Shown here: in pieces, positions 8,331 through 16,096 of the stretch | Numbering within the stretch: the stretch's first letter is position 1 | Layout of the letters: the number at the start of each line of letters is the position of its first letter | Assembly (NCBI GenBank): GCA_016927965.1 | Contig: JAFGLP010000003.1 | Span: 1-23,183 of the forward strand | Length of the DNA: 23,183 bases | Reading direction: 5' to 3' | From: Dehalococcoidia bacterium | Lineage (GTDB): Bacteria; Chloroflexota; Dehalococcoidia; GIF9; UBA5629 | Made by a program: the position numbers and the translations under genes | Notes under the pieces: model-generated | Databases searched by the model: none | What the model was told of the DNA's origin: nothing | Seen by the model: only the letters and a program-made list of their open reading frames with translations

Positions 8331-9833
8331 TTGGCTGATTACAACGCAATCGTTATCGGTGCGGGTGTGGGAGGACTGGGTATCGGGGCTTTGTTGGCAA
8401 AGAAAGGCCGAAAGGTGTTGATCCTGGAACAGAGCAACAGGGTGGGGGGATGCTGTTCTACCTTCGAAAAAGACGGCTACCATTTCGATCTCGGGGCTTC
8501 CATTATCGAAGATGCAGAGGTAATCGACTGGTGCTTCCGGCGGCTGGGCACATCCCTGCGCAAAGAAGTGGAACTGATAGCGCCAGACCCGATTTTTTCG
8601 GTGCTCTTCAGGGATGGGACCAAAATGAAATATCCCTTATCAATCGAGGGATCGGCTGCCGAAATAGCCAAAGTCGCTCCTGAAGACGTTAAGGGATGGT
8701 ATGCCTTTTGCAAATACATGAAAGAGTTCAATGACGCTGCTGTCGGCGGCTTTTTTGTCAAACCGGCCAATACCCTGGGTGACATAGTCAGGATGTTTGC
8801 CGAAACTCCCAAAATGCTCAAATACATGTCGCTTTTTAATGGCAGCTATCAGAATACTCTCAAGAGATTTTTTAAAAGCGAAAAAATACGTGAATCGCTT
8901 TCTTTCCAGGCCTTCTACGCCGGATTGCCCCCCGAATTGCTCCCCGGCCTATATGCCGTGATCCCTTATTCGGAGCATGAGGGTATTTACTACAGCAAAG
9001 GCGGAATGATTGCTATCCCGGCTGCACTGCAAAAAGTGGGACAGCAATACGGCATGACGGTTAAGTTAAATTGTCTGGTTGAAAAGGTGCTCGTTAAAGA
9101 AGGCCGGGCAACAGGAGTTGTCCTGGCCGACGGCACCGAAATTACAGCCGACCTGGTGATCTCCGATATCAACGCTAAAAAACTATACCTGGAGCTTATT
9201 GGTGAAGATCTGCTCCCCGGCGTAGTGGTCAAAGGCGTTAAAAGCTATGAGTGCTCAATGTCGACCCCAACCATTTACCTTGGAGTCGACTATGTACCTC
9301 CTCTGGAATCGCATCATACATTAGCCACCCTGCCTGTTGAAGAGATGAATAAATACTGGTGGGATGATTACGAAGCCGGCCGCTACCCGGCGGAGCAATT
9401 CGGTATTATAAGCTGGACCTCCCACTCGGACCCCAATCTGGCGCCACCGGGCCATAACGTGATCATACTTACACTGGGCGCCGGTCCTTATAAGCTGGAG
9501 GGCACCACCTGGGACAATGAGAAGGCAGGGCTTATGGAGAGAATCATCAATTACTACTCGCAAAGATACGTGCATGGCCTTTCCGAACATGTAAAAGTAG
9601 CCGAGTTTTCTACACCGGCTGATTATGAAAGGAGATTGCTCACCCCGGAAGGAGCTATCTATGCCTTGAGACAGGATGTACCCCACTCAATATGCTTCCG
9701 GCCTGCCGCAAAATCCAAGTCGCTAAAAGGGCTTTACCTGGTCGGCGCCTCAACACATCCAGGAGGAGGCATTCCCGTGGTGATCTCCTCGGCTATGAAC
9801 GCCGATGATCTTATAGAAAAATACGAGAAATAA
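8331..9833 (+). CDS. Phytoene desaturase-like FAD-dependent oxidoreductase (CrtI/CrtN family)
   Basis: A 500-residue flavoprotein. The N-terminal dinucleotide-binding fold is clear: IVIGAGVGGLGIGALL (GxGxxG at 10-15), then ILEQSNRVGGCCST with the Glu that binds FAD ribose and the RVGG loop. The C-terminal signature LKGLYLVGASTHPGGGIPVVI is that of the CrtI group, which includes carotenoid desaturases and saturases and related lipid oxidoreductases. No carotenoid gene is adjacent, so the natural substrate may be another polyprenyl or lipid, and 'phytoene desaturase' should be read as family only. The start is a TTG at 8331, preceded by a strong GGAGGTG at 8320-8326. No in-frame ATG fits better. 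A possible tiny gene follows 15 bases downstream. Confidence 0.9.
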   Translation: MADYNAIVIGAGVGGLGIGALLAKKGRKVLILEQSNRVGGCCSTFEKDGYHFDLGASIIEDAEVIDWCFRRLGTSLRKEVELIAPDPIFSVLFRDGTKMKYPLSIEGSAAEIAKVAPEDVKGWYAFCKYMKEFNDAAVGGFFVKPANTLGDIVRMFAETPKMLKYMSLFNGSYQNTLKRFFKSEKIRESLSFQAFYAGLPPELLPGLYAVIPYSEHEGIYYSKGGMIAIPAALQKVGQQYGMTVKLNCLVEKVLVKEGRATGVVLADGTEITADLVISDINAKKLYLELIGEDLLPGVVVKGVKSYECSMSTPTIYLGVDYVPPLESHHTLATLPVEEMNKYWWDDYEAGRYPAEQFGIISWTSHSDPNLAPPGHNVIILTLGAGPYKLEGTTWDNEKAGLMERIINYYSQRYVHGLSEHVKVAEFSTPADYERRLLTPEGAIYALRQDVPHSICFRPAAKSKSLKGLYLVGASTHPGGGIPVVISSAMNADDLIEKYEK

Positions 9834-9848
9834 CTTGCGAGGACAGCA

Positions 9849-9941
9849 ATGGAAAAGAAGAAGAAAGTTAAAAAAAGGATCGGCTTTTTCGGGAATTTCC
9901 TCAGGCAGATAAAATACTTAATCCCGCGGTATCGGGTGTAA
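9849..9941 (+). CDS. Possible 30-residue lysine-rich peptide
   Basis: A short open frame, MEKKKKVKKRIGFFGN then FLRQIKYLIPRYRV. It has a GCGAGGA ribosome site 5 bases before the ATG and lies 15 bases after the FAD oxidoreductase stop, so it could be co-transcribed. Eleven of 30 residues are Lys or Arg, followed by an amphipathic, aromatic second half. It might be a membrane-associating or nucleic-acid-binding peptide. I know of no family. At this length chance is a serious alternative. Confidence 0.35.
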   Translation: MEKKKKVKKRIGFFGNFLRQIKYLIPRYRV

Positions 9942-9985
9942 TCGTTAGTCTTTTTTACCTGCTGGTGAGGCCAAAATAATATAAG

Positions 9986-10516
9986 CTAATTAAATTCGCA
10001 GCCTTTTAAGAGTGCGGCTTTATTAAGCTCGAGTTGACGTTTGTTCTTCGACATCATCTGGTTGAGTACTTTAATTATGCCCGATGTCGTGACAACGGTT
10101 GCATTCGCCAGGATAGCACCCAGAGCAACGAGATTGCCTGTCGATTCATCGCCAAGCTCCTTGGCAACCTCAACTAGAGGAACATAGACCACTTTAATGT
10201 CGGTACGCTGGCTCCTGGTTCTAACCAGCGATTGATTCACTATCAGGATACCGCCGGTTTTCACGCTCGGCTCCAGCATCTTCATGGCAGCCGGATTCAT
10301 AGCGACACCGATATCCGGATGTGAAATAAATATGGACCCTATCCGCTCACCTGAAATATTAACAAAGCACGTGCACATGCCGCCGCGCTTTTCCCCGCTG
10401 TAGTAAGGCAGCCAGCTAACCTGCTGACCTGCACTAAAACCAGCCTCCATGAGTAAGCGGCCGATAAAAAGCACACCCTGTCCGCCAAAACCTGAAACAG
10501 TTATCTCCCAGCTCAA
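9986..10516 (-). CDS. 2-oxoacid:ferredoxin oxidoreductase, gamma subunit
   Basis: A 176-residue protein matching the POR gamma / KorC domain. It begins ITVSGFGGQGVLFIGRLL (residues 4-21), the standard gamma signature. SYxSGE-type text (PYYSGEKRGGMCTCFVNIS) follows, then ISHPDIGVAMNPAAM and the central STGNLVALGAILA helix. In the enzyme it helps bind CoA and completes the complex that oxidises 2-oxoacids to acyl-CoA with ferredoxin reduction. The start is a TTG at 10516-10514 overlapping the beta stop as TTGA, so translation is coupled. This is the last gene of the four-gene operon. I leave the symbol blank because the 2-oxoacid (oxoglutarate, branched-chain or other) cannot be told from sequence. 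Confidence 0.93.
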   Translation of the reverse strand: MSWEITVSGFGGQGVLFIGRLLMEAGFSAGQQVSWLPYYSGEKRGGMCTCFVNISGERIGSIFISHPDIGVAMNPAAMKMLEPSVKTGGILIVNQSLVRTRSQRTDIKVVYVPLVEVAKELGDESTGNLVALGAILANATVVTTSGIIKVLNQMMSKNKRQLELNKAALLKGCEFN

Positions 10517-11310
10517 CCTTTCACCGCCTTCTTAATCTCGTCCATCGCAGCAATACACTTGAATTCACCGAGAGGATACTGCGGGATCATATTGGCTACC
10601 ATCCATTCCGGCGCCTTAACAGGATCTACTTTCCAGTTTATCGGGCACATTGACAGCACCTCAACAAATCCCATGCCCAATCCCTCAAGCTGCGCCCTGA
10701 AAGCAAGCTCAATAGCTTTTCTGGCTTTCCGGACATTAGCAGGATTATGTAAAGAAACACGGGCGATATAAGCAGGCCCATCCAGAGTAGCCAACATCTC
10801 GCTTACCCGGATAGGAAATCCATGGTGCTCATGATGACGTCCTTTAGTAGTTGATGAAGTGTACATACCCAGCAATGTAGTCGGCGCAAGCTGACCGCCG
10901 GTCATACCATAGTTGGCATTGTTGGCAAAAATGACCGTGATTTTTTCTCCGCGAGCAGCAGCGTGTACGATCTCGCCGGTTCCTATAGAAGCCAGGTCCC
11001 CATCCCCCTGGATGGTAAAAGGCACCAGGTCCGGCCTGCAGCGTTTTATACCGGTGCATACAGCCGGAGCGCGGCCATGGGGCGCTTCCATTCCGTCAAC
11101 CTTGTAATAATCATAAGATGTAACCGTGCATCCGATAGAGCCAACGCAGATAGCCCTTTCTTTTAAATCAAGCTCATCAAGGACCTCGCCTATCAGCCGC
11201 TGTGTAATCCCATGTCCGCAGCCGGGGCAAAAATGAGTGGGGCGGTCTTCCATTACGTCAGGACGCTGGAAAATTGCATTCTCCAGTTCATTAATACCAT
11301 GTTCACTCAT
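10513..11310 (-). CDS. 2-oxoacid:ferredoxin oxidoreductase, beta (thiamine pyrophosphate) subunit
   Basis: A 265-residue TPP-binding subunit. It carries FCPGCGHG (27-34), GSIGCTVTSYDYY (57-69) and the TPP/Mg motif starting GDGD (102-105) and running to NNANYGMTGGQ (130-140). The extra cysteines at 28, 31 and 61, with others downstream, fit the iron-sulfur cluster that this subunit often holds. The HGRAPAVCTGIK stretch is typical of KorB/VorC-type proteins. The ATG start has AAAGGGA 9 bases upstream. Twelve bases separate it from the alpha gene, and it overlaps the gamma start. No truncation or missing catalytic feature is apparent. Confidence 0.95.
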   Translation of the reverse strand: MSEHGINELENAIFQRPDVMEDRPTHFCPGCGHGITQRLIGEVLDELDLKERAICVGSIGCTVTSYDYYKVDGMEAPHGRAPAVCTGIKRCRPDLVPFTIQGDGDLASIGTGEIVHAAARGEKITVIFANNANYGMTGGQLAPTTLLGMYTSSTTKGRHHEHHGFPIRVSEMLATLDGPAYIARVSLHNPANVRKARKAIELAFRAQLEGLGMGFVEVLSMCPINWKVDPVKAPEWMVANMIPQYPLGEFKCIAAMDEIKKAVKG

Positions 11311-11322
11311 TAAATAATCCCT

Positions 11323-12381
11323 TTATGCCAGTAAATCAACAGCCTCAAATATCTGGTCGCTGGTCAGCGGAACTCCGCCGTAGCTGTTTGCTAATCTAAT
11401 CTCATTCTGGTTACCTACCGCCATACGCACATCTTCTAGCATCTGGCCACCGCTCATTTCAGCAACAACAAACTTACATCCTTTGTCTGCTAGGTCAGCC
11501 AGTGGTTGACTGGGAAATGGAAAGGCAGTAATCAGCCTCAATAATCCGACTTTTAATTTATGCTGCCTGGCAATTTTCATGGCAGTCATAGCTGCTCTGG
11601 CAACACTGCCATAGGCTACCAGCACTATCTCTGCATCATCCAGCAGCAATCCTTCATAACGAACCTCATTCATCCTCATTCTTTCATATTTGTCCAGAAG
11701 GAGCTTGATCCTGGCTGGGTGATCCAGCGGATTCATCTCAAAAGAATTTATTAATTTTTTATGCCGGCCTTTCGCTCCGGTTATCGCCCATTTCTTTTCA
11801 GGCAATTTTTTAACAGGGTCACGTTTAATGATGGATTCCATGGACTGCCCCATGAAACCGTCCGCCATGATCAGTGTGGGGTTGCGATACTTATCTGCCA
11901 GATCAAAAGCCAGCATTGTCAGATCCATCATTTCCTGCACAGAAGAGGGAACAAGGGTGATCAAGCTATAGTCCCCATGCCCGCCGCCTCGCGTGCACTG
12001 CATATAATCGCCCTGAGCGCCACCAATATTACCGAGGCCGGGACCGGCCCTCATGATATTGGCAATCACAGCAGGCACTTCGGCGCCAGCCATATATGAA
12101 ATACCTTCTTGCTGAAGGCTGAAACCCGGGCTGGAAGTGGATGTCATCACGCGCATGCCGATCGCTGCCGCACCGTATACCATATTTATGGCAGCAAGCT
12201 CGCTTTCTGTCTGCAAAAATACGCGGCCTTCCGCAGGCATGCGCTGGGCCATATGTTCAAGAAGATCGTTCTGAGGTGTAATTGGATAACCGAAGTAAGC
12301 GCCGCATCCAGCCAAAATGGCGCCTTCAGCTATGGCAATATTGCCCCCCATGAGTACCCTTTCAGACATCTGATAATCCAT
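11323..12381 (-). CDS. 2-oxoacid:ferredoxin oxidoreductase, alpha subunit (VorB/KorA type)
   Basis: A 352-residue alpha subunit with the diagnostic GYPITPQND (31-39). The catalytic-domain segment ESELAAINMVYGAAAIG (59-75), TSTSSPGFSLQQEG and GDYMQCTRGGGHGDY follow. The C-terminal transketolase-like domain begins near residue 255 (ILVAYGSVAR). At about 350 residues it matches the short VorB/KorA form, not the fused form with an N-terminal gamma domain. This agrees with the separate gamma gene here. Transcription order is delta, alpha, beta, gamma. No acyl-CoA synthetase or ferredoxin gene is adjacent. The ATG at 12381 has a poor ribosome site; Met5 at 12369 is an alternative. Confidence 0.94.
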   Translation of the reverse strand: MDYQMSERVLMGGNIAIAEGAILAGCGAYFGYPITPQNDLLEHMAQRMPAEGRVFLQTESELAAINMVYGAAAIGMRVMTSTSSPGFSLQQEGISYMAGAEVPAVIANIMRAGPGLGNIGGAQGDYMQCTRGGGHGDYSLITLVPSSVQEMMDLTMLAFDLADKYRNPTLIMADGFMGQSMESIIKRDPVKKLPEKKWAITGAKGRHKKLINSFEMNPLDHPARIKLLLDKYERMRMNEVRYEGLLLDDAEIVLVAYGSVARAAMTAMKIARQHKLKVGLLRLITAFPFPSQPLADLADKGCKFVVAEMSGGQMLEDVRMAVGNQNEIRLANSYGGVPLTSDQIFEAVDLLA

Positions 12382-12395
12382 CGGAGATCAAACGT

Positions 12396-12659
12396 TCAGG
12401 AAATTGTATCGCCTTCAAGTACATGTCTGCGGTATACGGAGATAGCAACATCGGGACACATAATTGCACATGATTTACATCCGGTGCATTCGTGATCTCT
12501 TCCGGCTACAGGTTCAGCGTAGTTGACACCAAATCTGTTGATATCTTTGGAAAGACCAATAACCTGTTTGGGGCACACCGCAATACAATACTGGCAGGCT
12601 TTGCATTTCTCTTTTTCGATTACTATATAGCTGATTTTCCGGCTTTCAGAAATTAGCAC
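12396..12659 (-). CDS. 2-oxoacid:ferredoxin oxidoreductase, delta (2[4Fe-4S] ferredoxin-like) subunit
   Basis: An 87-residue ferredoxin-like protein with two CxxCxxCxxxCP motifs: Cys19, 22, 25 and 29 (CKACQYCIAVCP) and Cys58, 61, 64 and 68 (CTGCKSCAIMCP). They coordinate two [4Fe-4S] clusters that pass electrons from the TPP centre to ferredoxin. It is the first gene of the operon, 14 bases ahead of the alpha gene. The only canonical start before the first motif is the GTG at 12659-12657. An in-frame TAA lies three codons upstream at 12668-12666. No ribosome site precedes this GTG, and a TATAAT sits only 5 bases before it, so the message may be leaderless. Confidence 0.92.
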   Translation of the reverse strand: MLISESRKISYIVIEKEKCKACQYCIAVCPKQVIGLSKDINRFGVNYAEPVAGRDHECTGCKSCAIMCPDVAISVYRRHVLEGDTIS

Positions 12660-12664
12660 AATAA

Positions 12665-12690
12665 ATTATACCTGCAGCTTGATTGATCAA
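12665..12690 (-). promoter_or_regulatory. Promoter region of the 2-oxoacid oxidoreductase operon
   Basis: On the minus strand TATAAT occupies 12670-12665, directly before the GTG start. Just upstream, an inverted repeat TTGAT-TG-ATCAA (12679-12690, plus-strand reading) overlaps the expected -35 area. TTGATC as a -35 would leave only 14 bases of spacer, so it may need an activator or may be an operator. Confidence 0.45.
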
Positions 12691-12839
12691 AAAAGACACG
12701 CGACGATTAGTTTACTCAAAGGCATACTATATGTCAAGATGCGCAAATACAATTACTTTTACGAATAACAGCAAAATAAATATGCTGGGAAACATAATGA
12801 TTAATCGCTTATCACGATTGACCTGAGACTGCAGTCAGT

Positions 12840-14027
12840 CTATTCCGCCTTCCCTTTATACCGCCCGGCACAGACAATGTAGAGTTTGCCATCACTGCCG
12901 GTGACTGCTTTATAATACGCGGTTTTATAATACAGACCTATTTTACCCGGCATGGTAAATACGTAATCTTCCCAGCCTGTACCATTCTTAACTGCATTAT
13001 CCACTATAGCATCGCGAAAAAGTTTACCGGCCATATCCGGTACTCCCTTGAAATTCCGCCCTATGGTAGCGGGGTTATCTGCGTTAGCTATTTCAGTAAC
13101 ATATTTATCATATACATATACATACAGGGACCTGTTTTGTGTATCGCAGTACGGACTGACTCCCGCATTAATATTCGCTATCGTTTCCGGTGCATTGCTT
13201 TCAATGTCCCCGGCAGTCTTTTCTGCCAATTTTACTACCACCTCTTTAGACACGCTGTCAGTCACGTAATGAGGAAGAGCATAACTGGTGACTATCTCCT
13301 CGTAGACACTCATCTTATCCGCATCACTTTTTTCCTTTAAATTGTCCAGCGCCTGCTGCCAGGCCTGGATTGTCAAATCCGGCGTGCTTCTATTAAAAGC
13401 AATGTACCAATCAGCCCGGCGTACAAACTTCACAGCTTCTATCTCCGCTGGATTGATACCGGCAGCATAAGCAATAAAATGAAGACCTTCGGCAGGGCCC
13501 AACCACAGGTCCACCTTGCCGTTGACCAGTTTCTTAATACATTCAGAAGCATCCTGGCTTACATCCATATTATCAAATCCCTCAGATTCCAGAAAGATCT
13601 GGTTGGAATCGTCTTTATAGACAGCAATACTGTTAACCTTTTTAGCATCATCAAGAGAGGTAATTGCTATATTAGCACCGCGTTTGCAGTAGAACCAGTT
13701 GTCCGCAGTTCCAATAGGTCCTACCCATTTAAACATTTTCTCCCTTTGAGGTATGCGGCAGGTAGAGTATAGGGCAGTGCCCTGTTCTAGCTGCACCAGG
13801 CTATAACCCTGTGCCCACGGTATCATCTCAATACTGACATGGCTGCTAGTTTTGCTCACTATCCGTTTGAGCACCTCAGTCGACTGCCCCGTAATATTCC
13901 CCATCTCATCCATAAAATTATAAGGGGGATTATCTTCAGTTATAATCCGCAGGCCCGCCTGATTACATCCTGATAAACAAACCGACGCCAGAATAAAAAC
14001 TGCAATTACCACCATCATGTATCTCAT
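12840..14027 (-). CDS. Lipoprotein with periplasmic solute-binding domain fused to a Cache-like domain
   Basis: A 395-residue protein beginning with a lipoprotein signal peptide: a short basic start, a hydrophobic core VVIAVFILASVC, and lipobox LSGC with Cys21 as the lipidation site. Residues about 26-248 resemble family-3 periplasmic amino-acid-binding proteins (LRIITEDNPPYNFMDEMGN, GQSTEVLKRIV, KVDLWLGPAEG). Residues about 260-393 resemble a single Cache sensor domain (RSLYVYVYDKYVTEIA, NGTGWEDYVFTMPGK, DGKLYIVCAGRYKG). There is no ABC permease, ATPase, kinase or chemoreceptor gene nearby, so the partner is unknown. The start is taken at the ATG 14027-14025 because GGGAGG lies 7 bases before it. 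A TTG at 14033 would leave only one base. It is divergent from a TetR gene. Confidence 0.82.
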   Translation of the reverse strand: MRYMMVVIAVFILASVCLSGCNQAGLRIITEDNPPYNFMDEMGNITGQSTEVLKRIVSKTSSHVSIEMIPWAQGYSLVQLEQGTALYSTCRIPQREKMFKWVGPIGTADNWFYCKRGANIAITSLDDAKKVNSIAVYKDDSNQIFLESEGFDNMDVSQDASECIKKLVNGKVDLWLGPAEGLHFIAYAAGINPAEIEAVKFVRRADWYIAFNRSTPDLTIQAWQQALDNLKEKSDADKMSVYEEIVTSYALPHYVTDSVSKEVVVKLAEKTAGDIESNAPETIANINAGVSPYCDTQNRSLYVYVYDKYVTEIANADNPATIGRNFKGVPDMAGKLFRDAIVDNAVKNGTGWEDYVFTMPGKIGLYYKTAYYKAVTGSDGKLYIVCAGRYKGKAE

Positions 14028-14130
14028 GAGCAAGCCTCCCTGTTCATAACAAATAATAAGCCGGTTACCAACCGCCGATCAAACTTCAGCAAATACTTCA
14101 CATATCTAATATTTTCATATATCATTAAAT

Positions 14131-14203
14131 AATATTGATTGAACCAACAATAAAATTCAATATTTCTCGTCCATCCGGGAAATGGTAATTTTAATAATAT
14201 AAT
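14131..14203 (+). promoter_or_regulatory. Divergent regulatory region with inverted repeat and -10 box
   Basis: The AT-rich gap between the lipoprotein and TetR genes holds a perfect 8-bp inverted repeat, AATATTGA (14131-14138) and TCAATATT (14157-14164), a plausible operator. A TATAAT at 14198-14203 lies about 34 bases before the TetR ATG. No clear -35 box accompanies it. Confidence 0.4.
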
Positions 14204-14236
14204 AAACAATATAAACGATATTGAGAGGATTTGGCA

Positions 14237-14899
14237 ATGGCAATCAGAAAAAGACAGAATTTGATAGTGAACCGGACTGCAGGAAAAAGACTTAGCCGGA
14301 GCCAACGCGGCAAACAAATTGCTGTAGCCAGGAAAAGGCAGATCACTCAGGCAGCCTATGAAATCATAGCGGAAAAAGGTTATTACAATTTTACGATGAT
14401 GGATATAGCCAAACGTGCAGGGGTCTCTTCAGGGTTGATTCACCACTATTTTAGAGACAAAGAGAATATGCTGGTCACTTTGCTCAGGGAGATGCAACAA
14501 TCAGTTAGAATTACTACTGAACAGGCTATTGAAGAGGTGAGCGATCCTAAAGAGAAGCTTGAAGTATTTATGGACAGGGCTTTTGCCCTGGTTGAGACGC
14601 AACGTGAGTATCTTTATGTAACCTACGATTTTCTAACGCAGATAAAATTTAATGAACGTATGCAGCGCATTATGACCAAGCTGTACCGCGGCTACCGCGA
14701 AACTATGGTAGAAATCCTGCGTGAAGGCAAAGCCAAGGGAACATTTAAAAAAAATGTTGATGAACATTACACGTCCACTTTGTTTGTGTCTATCATGCTG
14801 GGTGTTGAACTGCAGTACGTAATCGATAACACCTCTTTTTTCTACAAGGACTATACCACCAGGATGAAAAATTATATATTTGACCTCACAGTCAAATAA
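14237..14899 (+). CDS. TetR/AcrR-family transcriptional regulator
   Basis: A 220-residue regulator with an N-terminal DNA-binding domain. [20 protein letters not shown] (31-50) is helix 1. The helix-turn-helix follows as [22 protein letters not shown] (51-72), with the standard KENML after it. An extra 25-residue basic leader ([21 protein letters not shown]...) precedes the domain, which is longer than usual. The C-terminal part is all-helical and would bind an unknown ligand and dimerise. The ATG at 14237 is chosen because GAGAGGA ends 7 bases before it, while the TTG at 14231 is too close. It is divergent from the lipoprotein gene and may control it or itself. Its last 8 bases overlap the 3' end of mscL on the opposite strand. 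Confidence 0.93.
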   Translation: MAIRKRQNLIVNRTAGKRLSRSQRGKQIAVARKRQITQAAYEIIAEKGYYNFTMMDIAKRAGVSSGLIHHYFRDKENMLVTLLREMQQSVRITTEQAIEEVSDPKEKLEVFMDRAFALVETQREYLYVTYDFLTQIKFNERMQRIMTKLYRGYRETMVEILREGKAKGTFKKNVDEHYTSTLFVSIMLGVELQYVIDNTSFFYKDYTTRMKNYIFDLTVK

Positions 14900-15353
14900 T
14901 AGCAGCGTCCATTTTAATCAACGATGTGCAGTGCGGACAGCGCGTGGCTTTTAAAGGGATTGAAGACAGGCAATAAGGGCAATCTTTGGCAGTAACTTCA
15001 GGTTCATTGGCGAGCGGACGTTTTATACTGCTTATAGCATGTATCAGCAGAAAGATTACCAATGCAACGATGATGAAATCCAGCACAGTGTTGAGAAACA
15101 GGCCGTAGTTGATGGTTGGAGCGCCTGCCGCCCTGGCTGCTTCCAGAGAAGCATAAGTATTGCCGGACAGATTGACATACAGGTCCTGAAAATTTACCTT
15201 ACCTAGAAGAAGACCGATGGGAGGCATAATTACGTCATTGACCAGCGACGTTACTATTTTGCCGAAAGCCACCCCGATAATGATACCAACAGCCATATCA
15301 ATAACATTACCGCGCAGGATGAAATCTTTGAACTCTCTGAGCATCTTCCTCAT
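14892..15353 (-). CDS. mscL: MscL, large-conductance mechanosensitive channel with C-terminal zinc ribbon
   Basis: A 153-residue channel. The N-terminal MscL signature is clear: [20 protein letters not shown] (5-24), then [21 protein letters not shown] (27-47), covering the S1 amphipathic helix and TM1. TM2 is about 84-108 ([21 protein letters not shown]). In place of the usual C-terminal charged helix bundle, residues 125-142 form a zinc ribbon, CPYC (125-128) and CPHC (139-142). It opens under membrane tension to release solutes in osmotic downshock. The ATG at 15353 has GGGGAGG 8 bases upstream. A TTG two codons earlier is too close to that site. It converges on the TetR gene with an 8-base overlap. 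Confidence 0.95.
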   Translation of the reverse strand: MRKMLREFKDFILRGNVIDMAVGIIIGVAFGKIVTSLVNDVIMPPIGLLLGKVNFQDLYVNLSGNTYASLEAARAAGAPTINYGLFLNTVLDFIIVALVIFLLIHAISSIKRPLANEPEVTAKDCPYCLSSIPLKATRCPHCTSLIKMDAAII

Positions 15354-15389
15354 AACCAAAACCTCCCCGATAATTGTATTTATTTATAT

Positions 15390-15416
15390 CTTATAAGAAC
15401 GAAAATGCTTTTTCAA
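15390..15416 (-). promoter_or_regulatory. Possible promoter of mscL
   Basis: On the minus strand TTGAAA (15416-15411) and TATAAG (15395-15390) are separated by 15 bases, about 37 bases before the mscL ATG. The spacing is short but both boxes are near consensus. Confidence 0.38.
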
Positions 15417-15455
15417 TAAAACGGTAGGCCGACACCAAAATAAAAGACCTATCTG

Positions 15456-15947
15456 CTATCCTCTGCAAAGGTTTTTCAATTGGGCAAAAGCCGATTCTTC
15501 ATCCAAATGGCCTTCCTCAAATTGCTTCTTAATCTTGATTACCTCGTCCTTAATACCGATTGATTCCAGTCCCTTCTCATCGAGAGGAAATTCGGGAAAA
15601 AGGAAAAACAATCTGGCTATTTCACCCCGGTCGCCGCATATCAATTCCTCGATCGGCTGCTGCATCATGTCCTTTCCTTCATCCGTCAACGGCGCAGCTG
15701 TGAAAACTTCATGACAAAAATGATAGCGGCATTCGCGTGGTCTGCGATCGAAGATAGGACATGTGCTGAAATGCCTGGAATAAAAAAGACAATTAATATT
15801 CTGGCAGCACCATCCATTGCAGGAAGGACAAACATTAACAGCCGCCCTATTCATTATTTCAACCAGCCTTGCTATCCGGGGGCCGAATAACTCAGCAAAG
15901 TCATTGTCCGTGAGAAATATTCTGGTATTCAGATCTTTAACAGCCAT
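15456..15947 (-). CDS. Cysteine-rich YkgJ-like putative zinc/iron-binding protein
   Basis: A 163-residue cytoplasmic protein with eight cysteines in 39 residues: Cys40, 43, 47, 48, 53, 63, 73 and 78. The order C-x2-C-x3-CC-x4-C, then CPIFDRRPRECRYHFC, recalls the CxxCC...CxIYxxRPxxCRxY pattern of YkgJ-type zinc/iron-chelating proteins. The spacing is not a perfect match, so I give the family with reserve. The second half is mostly acidic and helical (LDEKGLESIGIKDEVIKIKKQ) with no motif I recognise. The start is the ATG at 15947, about 9 bases after AAAGGTG. A GTG at 15959 is also in frame. It lies upstream of mscL on the same strand, but mscL has its own promoter-like boxes. Confidence 0.6.
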   Translation of the reverse strand: MAVKDLNTRIFLTDNDFAELFGPRIARLVEIMNRAAVNVCPSCNGWCCQNINCLFYSRHFSTCPIFDRRPRECRYHFCHEVFTAAPLTDEGKDMMQQPIEELICGDRGEIARLFFLFPEFPLDEKGLESIGIKDEVIKIKKQFEEGHLDEESAFAQLKNLCRG

Positions 15948-16049
15948 GACATGCAACACCTTTGAATGTAAGCTGCCTTATTTTAGCATAGCGTGATTAA
16001 GACGTATTTTATCAGCAATGATTGTTAGTTGATAACTCCATGTACAGGT

Positions 16050-16078
16050 TTGCCCGTATACCGGCGAAATCATATAAT
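16050..16078 (+). promoter_or_regulatory. Sigma70-like promoter of the LUD gene
   Basis: TTGCCC (16050-16055) and a perfect TATAAT (16073-16078) are separated by 17 bases. The predicted start near 16085 would give a leader of only about 12 bases, containing the AAAGGTG ribosome site (16086-16092). Confidence 0.6.
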
Positions 16079-16096
16079 GCACAGCAAAGGTGAATT

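Noticed and set aside
12820..12836. Palindromic GACTGCAGTC just beyond the lipoprotein stop, considered as a terminator
   Set aside because: It has no loop of useful size and no following T run on the minus strand.
12840..14027. Reading the lipoprotein as part of an amino-acid ABC importer
   Set aside because: No permease or transport ATPase lies in the window, and the C-terminal Cache-like part is not found in ordinary binding proteins.
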